In this document: in pieces, positions 20,186-30,239 of the stretch
Position numbering within the stretch: position 1 is the first letter of the stretch
Layout: each line of letters starts with the position of its first letter
Assembly: GCA_033398695.1 (NCBI GenBank)
Contig: CM065802.1
Location: 201,829,096 to 201,893,095 of the forward strand
Length of the DNA stretch: 64,000 nt
Source: Orobanche coerulescens
Lineage: Eukaryota; Streptophyta; Magnoliopsida; Lamiales; Orobanchaceae
Direction of reading: 5' to 3'
Notes under the pieces: model-generated
The model's database searches: none
What the model was told of the DNA's origin: nothing
Seen by the model: only the letters and a program-made list of their open reading frames with translations
Position numbers and translations under genes: made by a program

Positions 20186-22203
20186 TGTTGGGATTCGGTG
20201 CCTAAATCGAAGGCCCAGCGGAAGCGGTAAAATGAAAATTAATTCGATCTGAATCCCTACGAGGATCGATCGAGCTACGTATATACGAATATCAAAACGA
20301 ATAACAAGAGATATAGAAACTCACCCTTGTAGTCCGTTGATTAGATGGATAACCTTCTCTTGAGCTATTCCCCAAGCTTTGCTTGATCTCTACGAATCTA
20401 TTCCGCTTCAAGCCCTTGAACGATCCAACGCCGAAAGCACCGCGTCTCTACTTGCCATGCACCGGAAAAACGAACGGAATGACAACACCTTGATATCCTC
20501 CGAGGATACGGCTAGAGCTAGGTGATGAAGCTATTGATTTTGATGAATATACTCCAAGTATATTTATCAAAATTCTCTCAATATTTTCTCTCAATTTTCT
20601 CCAAGAAAAATGAAGAAGAAGTTAGTGAAGAAGATGAAGAAGTATGAACACCAAGAAATGAAATCTAAGTTCTTTTCTCTCTCTCCTTCAAACTTTCTTA
20701 CGTCTCTCTCCTCCAAGGTGTGTATTACATATGTGATATTATATATCTACTCAATCACAAGTCTATCTCTAATTATTAATACACCTTCCACCAACTTATA
20801 CAACTCATTCACATGAGAGGTATCCCCACCATGTCAATATCATCCATATAAAATGGAAACAAAAGACAAGGGGAAATTAGGTGGAAAAGAGGAGGGTGGC
20901 CATGATGAAAACGACGAGTTCGGTTCATTTCGACTCGAAAGTCCGCATGCATAAACTCCGATTCCGTTTCGATGTATTAATATCGATTAATTAATACAAT
21001 TAATTAAACATATCAAATATAAAATAATATAATTAATTTCTCCAAGAAATAATTATATACATGAATTAAATTAATCACCCAAGAATTTATTTAATTCATT
21101 AGGCCGTAAATCAATTTACCCAATAAATCGATTTAGACATCTAATGTCCCAAATTTAGATATCCAATATCTAATACACATAATGAGAGAATTAGCTTGAT
21201 TCATTCCGTCAATCCTAATGCGCGACTCGGTAGGTCCGTCTCACCAAGAATGGGAGGAACCAAAGAGTAGTAGCACCACCTAGCCACTGGCGGCCTACAC
21301 TGCACTTAACCGAGAACGAATGATTGGGATCATTCAAGAACCATTCTGTCGTGAATACCAGTATACGTATAAACCCTTCTTTCAAATGTCCCGATCAAGT
21401 TATAGGGTCACGGTCAGTCAAACCCTATCTGTACTTGACGCTATGCATACGTTAATGCAAATCGAGATCATCGAGCTCTCGTGTATCTAATACAGCTAGC
21501 TCCAATGCTTTGGCCAAAGACTTATGATCTCATCTGCCAATAACCGCATAGGACATATAACCCGTTCACTAACAGGAGAAAGAAATCTATCTTGGTATTC
21601 AGTAGGACCTGCTACTTGCCCATCAAGATGCACGTCGAGGTTGACCCCCGCCTTCCGGTTTACAGGGTCAAACTACTCTAATGAAAATCTTGACGTCACA
21701 AGCACATCCCTACTAAATCCTCAAGTCGAAGGTTCACGAATACCTATCACAACCTTTCGATTCCATCATTGACTGTCCCGGAGTGAAATCCGTGTGACGA
21801 ATCGAGGGTGAGTCGGTTCGAGTATACTGATCCAATTAGCATACCTATAACGTGTGCTCCCACTAACCATTAGTGTTCGACAGACACTCTCCTTGTCAAC
21901 GAACACATCATACAAGTCTTTACATAAACTTAACGCCCAGTCAAGTTTCATCGACTTGCGAACGATTAAGTATTTGAGCTATAAACCTTTCCAGTGCCGA
22001 CCCCCTTATCCAATAAGGAGTGGAACGTTTTGTTCTCAAATACACGGACTAGTTTCTATATGTATATTTACGAGTTAGGAATGCCAGTAACTACCAGTAA
22101 ATAAAGAAACATTCATTGCCTTATATAAATGATTTACATAATTATAAGTACAATGCCCTCACTCAACAACCTCTGAGTGGAATTCGAGGGCATACTCCTA
22201 AAA
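20186..22203 (-). mobile_element. Solo Z-type LTR inside X gag, unit A (about 2.02 kb)
   Basis: It matches the LTR of element Z (4813-6824) from TGTTGGGATTCGGTGCC to GAGGGCATACTCC, in the same orientation (minus-strand element). No internal region or second LTR is present, so LTR-LTR recombination has removed the rest. The right terminus reads CCTAAAA before ACATG rather than a clean CA, so the last bases are uncertain by 2-3 nt. Units B and C hold it at the same place. Confidence 0.87.
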
Positions 22204-22208
22204 ACATG

Positions 22209-23775
22209 TCTAGGCTGCAGTCAGGTTACACAAGGCAGCCACCTAGACAGGCGACTAGGCAATGGCCCAGGCAAAAGTAGCAGCCCAGACAACATGCCCA
22301 CTATTACCAACAACTCCCTAAAAATAGATTTCAAAATGGGAGGGGCAGATGGAAACCTCAAGGTTATTCCAATTTCCAAAATGAACAAGTGTGGAGACCT
22401 CAAAGATTTAATAAATGGTCTCAGCCAAGATTTAGAAATGGCCCACACTATCAAAATTTTGAGGAATATCTAGTATACAATCCCAACACGAGATTCAGAC
22501 CTCGACCTTACACACCTTATGAGGGTTATAATAATAATAACTACTTTCACAATCCAAGGAGAAATCAATTCTCTAGGAAACCAAATTAACCCCAAAGGAC
22601 CCACACAGATTTGGGTACCTAAATCTCTACTTGTCCGATTGCGTAAAAGATGGAAGGACTACAACCACATCTCCACAAGCTCAAATTTTGGAGGTGAAGA
22701 ATGGTTTGTAGATTACGAATGCTCGAGGCATATGACCGGAACAAGAAGATCTTGTCCCAAATACACCAAAGAAAGAGGTCCCGATGTAACCTTTGGAGAT
22801 AGCTCTAGAGGACAAACAAAGGGCTTTGGAGAGCTGCACCGAGGAAATATTGTGATATCCAAAGTTCATTATGTCAAAGGGCTCAAGTACAACCTCCTGA
22901 GCATAAGCCAGTTCTATGACGAGAAGAACCTAGTAGTCTTCACCATATGGAAGTGTATGGTGATAGATATCTTATCTGGAGAAGTAAAGCTACAAGGTTT
23001 CAGAAGGAGAGATGTCTATATGATTGATTGGAACACAGGAACACCTAACTCCTGTTTTCTATCCAAGACAGTAGCTGAGAATGGATGGGTGTGGCACAAA
23101 AGACTATGTCACCCGAACTTCAAAGCCATCAAAAGATTAATTCTCGAAGTGGTCGAGGACTTCCAAATGAAGCATTCAAGAAGGAAGCGCTTTGTGATGC
23201 ATGTCGAAAGGAAAGCACTGCAGCATCGCTCAAGCCACCCAAATGACAACTCTCACAACAAGGATCTTAGATCTACTCCACATGGATCTATTTGGTCCTA
23301 TCAAGCCAAGGACTCTGAGCGGCCGAAAGCATGCACTTGTAATAATAGATGATTATTCAAGGTACACTTGGATTATCTTCCTATATAAGAAAAGTGAAAC
23401 CTTGACCAAGCTACCTGAGCTGCTGAGAAGGATCCAGAATGAGAAATCTCTATCCATCATCAAGATCAGATCAGATAGAGGAGGAGAGTTTCTCAACAAG
23501 GCGATAACTGATTACAGCGATCAGAATGGGATCCAGCATGAGCTCTCTGCAGCCAGGACGCCCCAGCAGAATGGTGTTGCTGAAAGAAGAAACAGAACCT
23601 TGAAGGAAGCAGCAAGGTCCATGATTGCAGAATGACTGCTTAAAAAGGTTCTGGGTCAAGTCACAACACACTGTCACACCTGCATCAGAGTATGATAGTA
23701 GGGAGACATGGCAAAACTCCCTATGAGGTTTGGAATAATAGAACTCCTACTGTTGCTTACTTTCATGTTTTTATC
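22209..23775 (+). pseudogene. X gag tail, protease, GAG-pre-integrase and integrase (unit A)
   Basis: After the solo LTR come an Arg/Gln/Asn-rich gag tail, PKGPTQIWVPKS, then protease wording EEWFVDYECSRHMTG (family: DSGCSRHMTG; units B and C read DSEC). There follow YVKGLKYNLLSISQF (GAG-pre-integrase), WHKRLCHPNF, and an integrase core with HMDLFGPI and IRSDRGGEF (two Asp) and NGVAERRNRTLKEA (Glu). It ends [19 protein letters not shown] in the integrase C-terminal part. Several frame changes fall at CAG/CTG sites. The protease change Gly-to-Glu in the active-site triad predicts inactivity. Confidence 0.87.
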
Positions 23776-24433
23776 TCTTTTATACCTCACTGCAAGCAGG
23801 CCAGACATATCCTATGCCGTAGGAGTTTGTGCGCGATTCCAGTCCAAGCCGAAGCAATCACACCTAGATGCAGCCAAGAGGATAATAAAATACCTTAAGT
23901 CTACAATCAATGTTGGACTATGGTATCCCAAGGATGATAATTTCGAGCTGTCAGGATACTCAGATGCAGATTTCGCAGGATGCAAAATCAACAGGAAGAG
24001 CACTAGTGGAACGTGCCAATTCCTAGGAACCAGACTGATATCCTGGTTTAGCAAGAAGTAGGTTTCTAACTCTATCTCCACTACAGAGTCAGAATACCTA
24101 GCTGCAGGTAGCTGTTGTGCACAGATTTTATGGATTAGACAGCAGCTAAGGGATTATAATATCATTGCAAATGAAGTTCCTATCTGGTGTGACAACAATA
24201 GTGCTATTGCAATAACCAACAACCCGGTGTTGTATTCAAGGACGAAGCACATTGATGTTAAGCACCACTTCATCAGAGACCATGTGCTTAGCAAAAGTGT
24301 TAGAGTTGAAAGAGTCAGCACAGACTACCAGATAGCTGACATCTTTACCAAACCCTTGCCAGAAGAAAGATTTTTGGAGGTGGCGAGAGATCTTGGATTA
24401 CTGGATTGGGAATCTAGTACTGAAGCAAGCTGA
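23776..24433 (+). pseudogene. X RT C-terminus and RNase H after a large internal deletion (unit A)
   Basis: Integrase C-terminal sequence is joined near 23775 directly to [21 protein letters not shown], the last part of RT. The RT fingers and palm with YVDD are missing (roughly 2 kb by comparison with complete copia elements). RNase H follows: [41 protein letters not shown] and QIADIFTKPLPEERF, ending at 24433. A TAG after SWFSKK stands where CAG would be expected (KKQVSNS). Unit B has the same deletion point, so the deletion predates the array. Confidence 0.88.
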
Positions 24434-24945
24434 AGCATTTCAGACGAGGGACGGACAAAGGAACCTAGCTGATCAGAATATCAGGCGAGAAGTCAACTCA
24501 CCTGATGCAGAGCGGTCAACAGTCAACAAATCGGACCACTAAGTTTTCTAAAACCGACCTCTGAATATTTAATTATTATCCGCCATATTTATAATATTAT
24601 TATATTAATTTTGGTTAACAAATGGCATTTAAATATATTAATGTTCGTTTCACAAGTGGCATTTTTAATACACGCGTCAATCGCTTATTAAATCGACCTC
24701 CACGGTGGCCAATCAAAACCAACCGTCAAATTTTAAAATGGACCACCGATTCAAATTTGAAATTCAAAAGAATCTCAAAAGGCGTACTCACCGTTTCAAA
24801 TATATAATAAATTAATCTATACGTCTTTTCATCTTCTTTATAAGGAAAGAAAACCCTTTACTTTACCTTTTATGCTTACGAAACCCTAGATTTTGAGCAA
24901 AAATTCCTTGAACACCAAATACACTAAAATCTTTTGTTTGCAGAA
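24434..24945 (+). promoter_or_regulatory. Spacer/leader upstream of the extra ORF, unit A
   Basis: This 512-bp non-coding stretch ends like a plant 5' leader: a TATA-like CTTTATAAGG near 24836-24845, a telo-box AAACCCTAG near 24881, and TTTTGTTTGCAG immediately before AA-ATG at 24946, a good match to a plant 3' splice acceptor. This would suit a spliced or internally initiated transcript for the extra ORF. No experimental evidence is implied. Confidence 0.5.
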
Positions 24946-27900
24946 ATGGCATCCTACTTCGAAGGCGTCAACCTGAAGGCGGTCAAGGACCAGATTATTT
25001 TCTCGCTGGTCGTCAATTTTGAAGGCTTATTGGAAGCTAATCTGGAAGATTACGATGTGTTTAACCTAATCCGCGCGATGAAACTCAATGGGATCTACCC
25101 ATTCCTAGACATCAATCCTCAACATCTGTACAAGGATGATGTCATCGCGTTCTATCGCGAAGCCTGTATAATTCAAGACGGAATTCGGAGCATAATTGGA
25201 GGAAATCAGGTCGACATATCTCGAGAGTCGATCCGTACTGTTTTCGGTATGAAGCACTGCGGCATAGCCGTCGAAGCTCTCAAGCAGTCTTCTGCCGAAA
25301 TCTGGAAGAAGATTAAAGAGGAGAATTTGCCGGAAAAACTGAAACTCACTGCCAAGAGGAACGAGATTAAGAAAGTTTATCGTTTTGCATTGGACATAAC
25401 CAACAAAATAATCATGGGGATGGCCGGCAGTTATGATCAACTGTCGTCGACAAAATTTATAGTGCTGGGAGCACTAATTCAGGAAGAAGAAATTGACTGG
25501 GCAGATTACATATTCAGGCAACTCGTTCGAGAGGTCAACAAAGCCGAATGGCTTGTTGACGAGAAGAGATTTAAAACAAAGCTGGCGTTTGGAACGCAGC
25601 TGAGTTGGATGCTGGAAAAGACAGACATGGCGAAGGGAAGCACTGACCCATTCCACCCCAACAAAAGACTTGGTCATCTGGACCACGAGAAGCTGAGAAA
25701 ATTGGGAGGCACAAGGAGAGCAGCCCAGATGCTGAAGGACCTACCTGACACAAGGCCATACCCGAGATATTATTCGTCAGGAGAGTTGGACCGACCTGAA
25801 GCCGACATCCCAACTGCAGTCGAGTCAGACACCGAGTCCGATGACACTCCCATAGCAGTCCGATTTAAGAGAAGGGGACCAGCCCCTGAAGGACCTTCTA
25901 TCATGCAGTCATCACCAGAACCCTCTCCCAATAGGCCAAGGAGACTGCAGTTTAGTGGGTAAGAGCAGTCTGATCATCTTGCCAGCCCTACAGCCTGTGT
26001 CACCAACTCACTGGAAGACCACCTGCCCTGTGCACCCACGAGACTCAAATTGTGGTTGTACTCACCCCACCTACATCTCCGAGGAATAAGAAGCAGGTCT
26101 AATAATTTCTATCCTGAAGCCAACTATATCTTTAACCTCTTAGAAAATAAAACTTTCAATCTATCCATCGAACAACTACAACTTGTTAAGCCTCTAGCCT
26201 TAAAACAATCGTTCCTTGAAGTTTTTGAAGAATGGAAATTTTGAAATCCCTATCTTTTGTCAAACTTCAATCTTTTATTGACACTTGTGGTTGGGACTAT
26301 CCCCAAGCCACGGAGGATGTGTTGATAGATTTTTGTAAAACATCAGACACAATTTTGATCCTTCAGGAGGACTGGTTCATGTCCAATTTTAAAACCAACA
26401 TGGACCAGTTCATCCACTGCATTATGCTTAGTATCTTTGATGGATCTTATGAGAAAGTTGTTGAGGAGGTAGTTGAAAAGGAAATTAGGATTGAGGAGGT
26501 AGATGGAGAAGAAAATAAAGAAGTTGTTGTTTTGGACGATGAAGAAGAAGAGCAGGAGGAGAGCAGAGAAGAAGAAAAGATTTTAGTTGAAAATCGGCTG
26601 ATGAAGTTGAGAAAACAGAAGAGTTGAATGAAGAAGAAGAAGAAGAAGAAGGAGAAGAAGTAGAACAAGATGAAGGAGAGAAGGAGGATGATGATGACGC
26701 GGCTGAAGGAGAAAATGATGGGAAGGATGATGACAAAAATGATGATAATGATAATGATGATGATGGAGGAGATGAAGGAGCTGAAAAAGAAAATGAAAAA
26801 GAAAAGGATGAGGAAAAAGAAAAGGAAACTATTGAAGAAAATGAGAAAGAGGAAGAGAAGGCAGAAGAAGAAAAGGAGGAGGAACAGGAGAAAGAGGAAG
26901 AGAAGGCAGAAGAAGAAAAGGAGCCGGAGCCAGAGCCGACACAAGAAGCTGCAGATAGGACTGTGGTACCTGCCCGGTACACCAGCCTAGACGCGGAGTT
27001 AGCTGAGGACTCCAGATCAGGGACCCCAGAGAAGACCCCATCTGGAGTACCAGCTGCAGACAGAAGCTTGCAGTCCAGTGGTTCGATTGCAGAAGGCTCA
27101 GGAGAGCACTCTCCACGAGCTCAGATATCACCTGCCGTGACTGAGCTGATCAGGCAGATAGTGAAAGATACAATTGGAGAGCTGCTGGCATCTCAGGTCA
27201 CTCCTGACCTTCAATCCATCAATGCAAAGATCGACACTTTGCTGCAGAGAGAAGTTCCTCAGCCTCCTCCCCCTACCAACAACAGAATGCCATTTGGCAT
27301 GTCTGATTGGATGAGCAGAATGGAGCAGCAATTGACTACCCTAGTTGATGCTGGCAAAAAGGGGGAAGAGAGAATGTAGGGGGAAGGAAGTAATCAAGAA
27401 GAGATAAGGGCAGAGCTAAGAACCAAAAAGAGGCAAGATATCCTTCAAATTGAAGGACCATCAAGCCTGAAAAGGAAGGGAGGATCAGATCCAGAACAGG
27501 CTGACCAGCCTGAAGGCAAGAAAAGGAGGACTAGAGGAGGTCTTGAGCCTACTCTAGAGTGGGAAGGAAAGGAGTTGTGGTTTGTGGAGGATTTTGTTCC
27601 ATATGAAGTTCTGGAAATGTGGGGATCTGCAAGAAAGAAGTTTATCAGAGACTACTACATCTGGGAAATACTCCAGGATGATAATCTCTCCCCACAACAA
27701 ATCTTCATAAATTTCATGGAGGCAGCCCATCCGCAACTCTGGGCTATTCTGAAGAAACATGCTGGGAAACTAAATGCCTATCCCAGGATTCCTGTATTCA
27801 CTGCCAAAGATCCTCCTAATATGGAAAGAGGAGGTGCGTTGGATGAACTTACGCTACAAAGGAAAATCAAGAAGCTATGTCTTGAGAACAAATTTTCATC

Positions 27901-28034
27901 CCAAGAAGAGCAAGCCTTGGCCCTTGTCGTGAAAAGGAAGTATGGTCTTGCCTAGTCAAAACAAGACCAATTAGAGCTAAACCCTTTAGACTCGCCAAAC
28001 GGCTATTCGAAGAGGCAGAGGAAGAGCGAGATGA
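24946..28034 (+). pseudogene. X extra 3' ORF, ancestrally about 1,030 codons (unit A)
   Basis: The first open part (to 25962) starts MASYFEGVNLKAVKDQ and contains an alpha-helical domain (GIYPFLDINPQHLYKDDVI, VFGMKHCG, IIMGMAGSYDQLSS) that resembles the plant-transposon-associated proteins found downstream of pol in some asterid retroelements, as I remember them. Using unit B, the same frame continues past TAA (25960) and a second TAA into a helical part (LQSFIDTCGWDYPQ), a Glu/Asp/Lys-rich tract (about 26450-26935), PQPPPP, TAG at 27377, basic KKRRTRGG, FVEDFVPYEVLEMW and an Arg-Gly C-terminus. All three stops could be C-to-T changes of CAA/CAG. Function unknown; position is envelope-like, but I see no signal peptide or membrane segment. 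Confidence 0.75.
26450..26935 (+). repeat. GAA/GAG/GAT-rich low-complexity tract, unit A
   Basis: About 485 bp is strongly purine-biased on the plus strand and encodes mostly Glu, Asp and Lys within the extra ORF. The opposite strand gives long Ser- or Phe/Leu-rich open frames that are artefacts of composition. Unit A has extra GAA repeats near 26630-26650 compared with unit B. Confidence 0.85.
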
Positions 28035-28254
28035 CTCTTAATTTTTTTACTTGTAATGATTTATGTACTTAAAATTTTCTTGTAAAATTGAGACATGTAC
28101 TTGTAAAAATTAATTTTATAATGATCTTTTTGAATGACAATTCCCGATTGTCTCAAAAACTAGATCGACTTTAGTTTGTGTCTTGCACTTAAGTGCAGAC
28201 TTGATCATTTGATTACTTGGTTAAAGTTTTGCCATCATCAAAATAGGGGGAATT
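28035..28254 (+). other. X 3' untranslated region and PPT, unit A
   Basis: Short AT-rich 3' region after the extra ORF ending in ATAGGGGGAATT, the PPT, next to the LTR start TGTTAGG. CATCATCAAAAT at 28233-28244 is perfectly complementary to ATTTTGATGATG at 28274-28285 in the LTR, so an inverted repeat brackets the PPT. Confidence 0.8.
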
Positions 28255-29333
28255 TGTTAGGAATACTTGTTAGATTTTGATGATGTCATTAATATAAAAT
28301 CAAATGTTTATTACTTGGCAAAAATGTAAGGAAGAACCAAATGAGTATCTTCCATAGGCCAAATATGTTAAGTATAAAACTTGGCAAAATGTAAAGAAGA
28401 ACCAAATGAGTATCTTCTGTAGGCCAAAAATTAGTTAGGCTAAAATTAGCTAAGTACTGAGTACAGCTAAGTCCATCAGAGAGGATCAGTCGAGTCGAGT
28501 CAGAGTAGTTCTGGTCAACACAATTTATCAGAGAAGTTTGACCAGACTGCAGCCAAGGTACCTCAGACAAGTCACCTGATCAGATAAGTTACAAACAGTG
28601 AACATCAGAGAGGTCCAGACTGCAGAGATGTTAACTGCTCACCAGCCTAGTCGAAGTCAGCCAAGTACTCCAAGTCCACGTCAGCATGCGTTGAAAAGTC
28701 AAGTATTACGGAAAGTCACATGCAACGTGAAGAGACAAATTGGAGTGATTCCCGCAAGAGATATGAATTAAAAAAGCTATCCAGACCCACCTTGAATACT
28801 TTAAACGTTTTATAATCAAAAGATTCAGCGCATCACATGCAGAGTCTTCACAACGGTCGGAAGATAGATTAAAATAATGGGAATCCAGCCTTGCAACGTT
28901 CAGAAAGATTAAACAAAGAAGTCTCCCTCCAACAGACGGATTTGTTCAAAATATTTGCAACGGCTACAAGGAAAAAGCTCAGAGATCGTGACCTATATAT
29001 ATCCGAAGATTTGAAACTGAGCAATCACCGGTGCAAACATACTTTCAAGCGATCAAAGCATTCAAGCAATCAAAAAGCAATCTATAGCATCGTGAAAATA
29101 GCGGTTCTAAAAGTTCATACTTAAAGAAGCTCTTAGTTGGAGAAGACAAAAACTCTTGTCTATAATCCTGAGTTCGGGGTACTTCACTGGTTGAAGTTAG
29201 AGACTGTAAAGGCATCCAAGGATCGAGGATCAAGAGGTGCAAGGCAGTCAAGTGTGGTACAACGGCACGGATTTCCACTTGTTGGAAGCTGTTGTAGTTT
29301 TGTTTGAATCACTGTAATATTTATCACTTTAGT
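28255..29333 (+). mobile_element. X 3' LTR, truncated at the unit junction, unit A
   Basis: It matches 17068-18140 and stops after TTTATCACT, followed by a few filler bases (TTAGT) and then TTCGTGAAC, the start of the next unit. The missing 330 bp include the LTR 3' end. The identical break at 49563 shows that one junction was propagated. Confidence 0.9.
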
Positions 29334-30239
29334 TTCGTGAACAAGTTAAGTTTATACCATCGACGCAAATCAGTTTCACAATTGAATCTTATCCGGCAAC
29401 CTATCAAGTTTCTAGGAATAAAATTTGCTCCAACCGAAGGCATCCAATGCCCTCCCGGTAATTTATCCATCCTCCCCGAACGACTACCCTGATAACTCGG
29501 AAGCATAGCACATCCGGTTTGGACTTCAATTTTCCGAAAGCTCGATGGAGCGAAGGAAATCCTTGAAACCTTTTAAACTTAATAATTTTTCGTGGGAAAA
29601 TTTTCGCGATTAATTTACACTTTGCACATTAATTCATTTAAGCGTGTTTGGGCAATCATACCATATGAATAAATATTCACAACCTAGTTGCTACCAACAT
29701 GTGGTTCATGGACCGTTTCCTAAAATTAAAAACTCCGTAATCTAATTATAAGTCTTCAGTCTTGAATCTTCGTCTTCTCGAATGGATCTTCCTCCGATCT
29801 TCGTCATTCCATATAAATTTTATATTGAAAAATTTCATCGTAGATATAAATATTTCTAGTAAAATAAATAGGCTAAAAAACGGTTTTTACAACCCAATCG
29901 AATAAAACCGAACGATTCAAAACTAAGTCCATGAACTACATCCCCATTCAAAAGTATTCATACAATAAACACTAATTAAACAGATTATGTAGAGATACAT
30001 TGATCCAACCAATATATAAACAATAAATAGAATTGATCCAATCAATTCACATAATTGGTAATATGAAAACGTTCAAAGTAATTCGGTCAAACAAGTATTC
30101 CAGTGAATCAATCTTCCCTTATAAAATGAAATACCATATATCATTTTAATCATATTAAATCTAATTTAAAATGCGGGAAATCAATTTTCAGGAATACATG
30201 AAGAGAACGAGCCCGAAACAGGTCTGAAAGGGGCTGGAC
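29334..30239. other. Unit B spacer, nothing recognised
   Basis: Counterpart of 9002-9905. It is non-coding, with a few homopolymer and 3-nt differences from unit A. Confidence 0.6.

Larger units (their letters stand above)
9002..29333 (+). repeat. Tandem macro-repeat, unit A (about 20.33 kb)
   Basis: The sequence starting TTCGTGAACAAG at 9002 recurs at 29334 and 49564, and long-range order is the same in all units: AT-rich spacer, chromovirus LTR with nested Y, chromovirus remnant, element X with nested solo LTR. Unit A's left edge joins Z leader sequence at 9001, whereas units B and C are each joined to a truncated X LTR. The unit therefore behaves as a direct tandem duplication of a pre-existing nest of retrotransposons. 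Confidence 0.92.
17068..29333 (+). mobile_element. Element X: large SIRE/Tork-like copia element with an extra 3' ORF, unit A
   Basis: Order: 5' LTR, PBS, gag, protease, integrase, RT tail, RNase H, spacer, a long extra reading region, PPT, 3' LTR. The gag-PR-IN-RT-RH order is copia. A 3' ORF beyond RNase H is the arrangement known from SIRE/Maximus (envelope-like) elements. X is defective: gag frames are broken, gag holds a solo Z LTR, RT has lost its catalytic core, and the 3' LTR is cut at the unit junction. Both ends cannot be compared for a TSD. Lineage placement is tentative. Confidence 0.85.

Noticed and set aside
22177..22473. A 98-codon frame conserved in units A and B
   Set aside because: It is an alternative frame of the X gag tail, whose Arg/Gln/Asn-rich frame continues to the IWVPK motif.
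26447..26990. Long open frames opposite or overlapping the acidic tract (Ser-rich and Phe/Leu-rich on the minus strand, Met/Lys-rich on the plus strand)
   Set aside because: They follow mechanically from the GAA/GAT-rich composition; the coding frame is the Glu-rich one that joins flanking conserved segments.
24946..28034. Calling the extra ORF a true envelope protein
   Set aside because: No signal peptide, transmembrane helix or fusion-like segment is visible; only its position is envelope-like.
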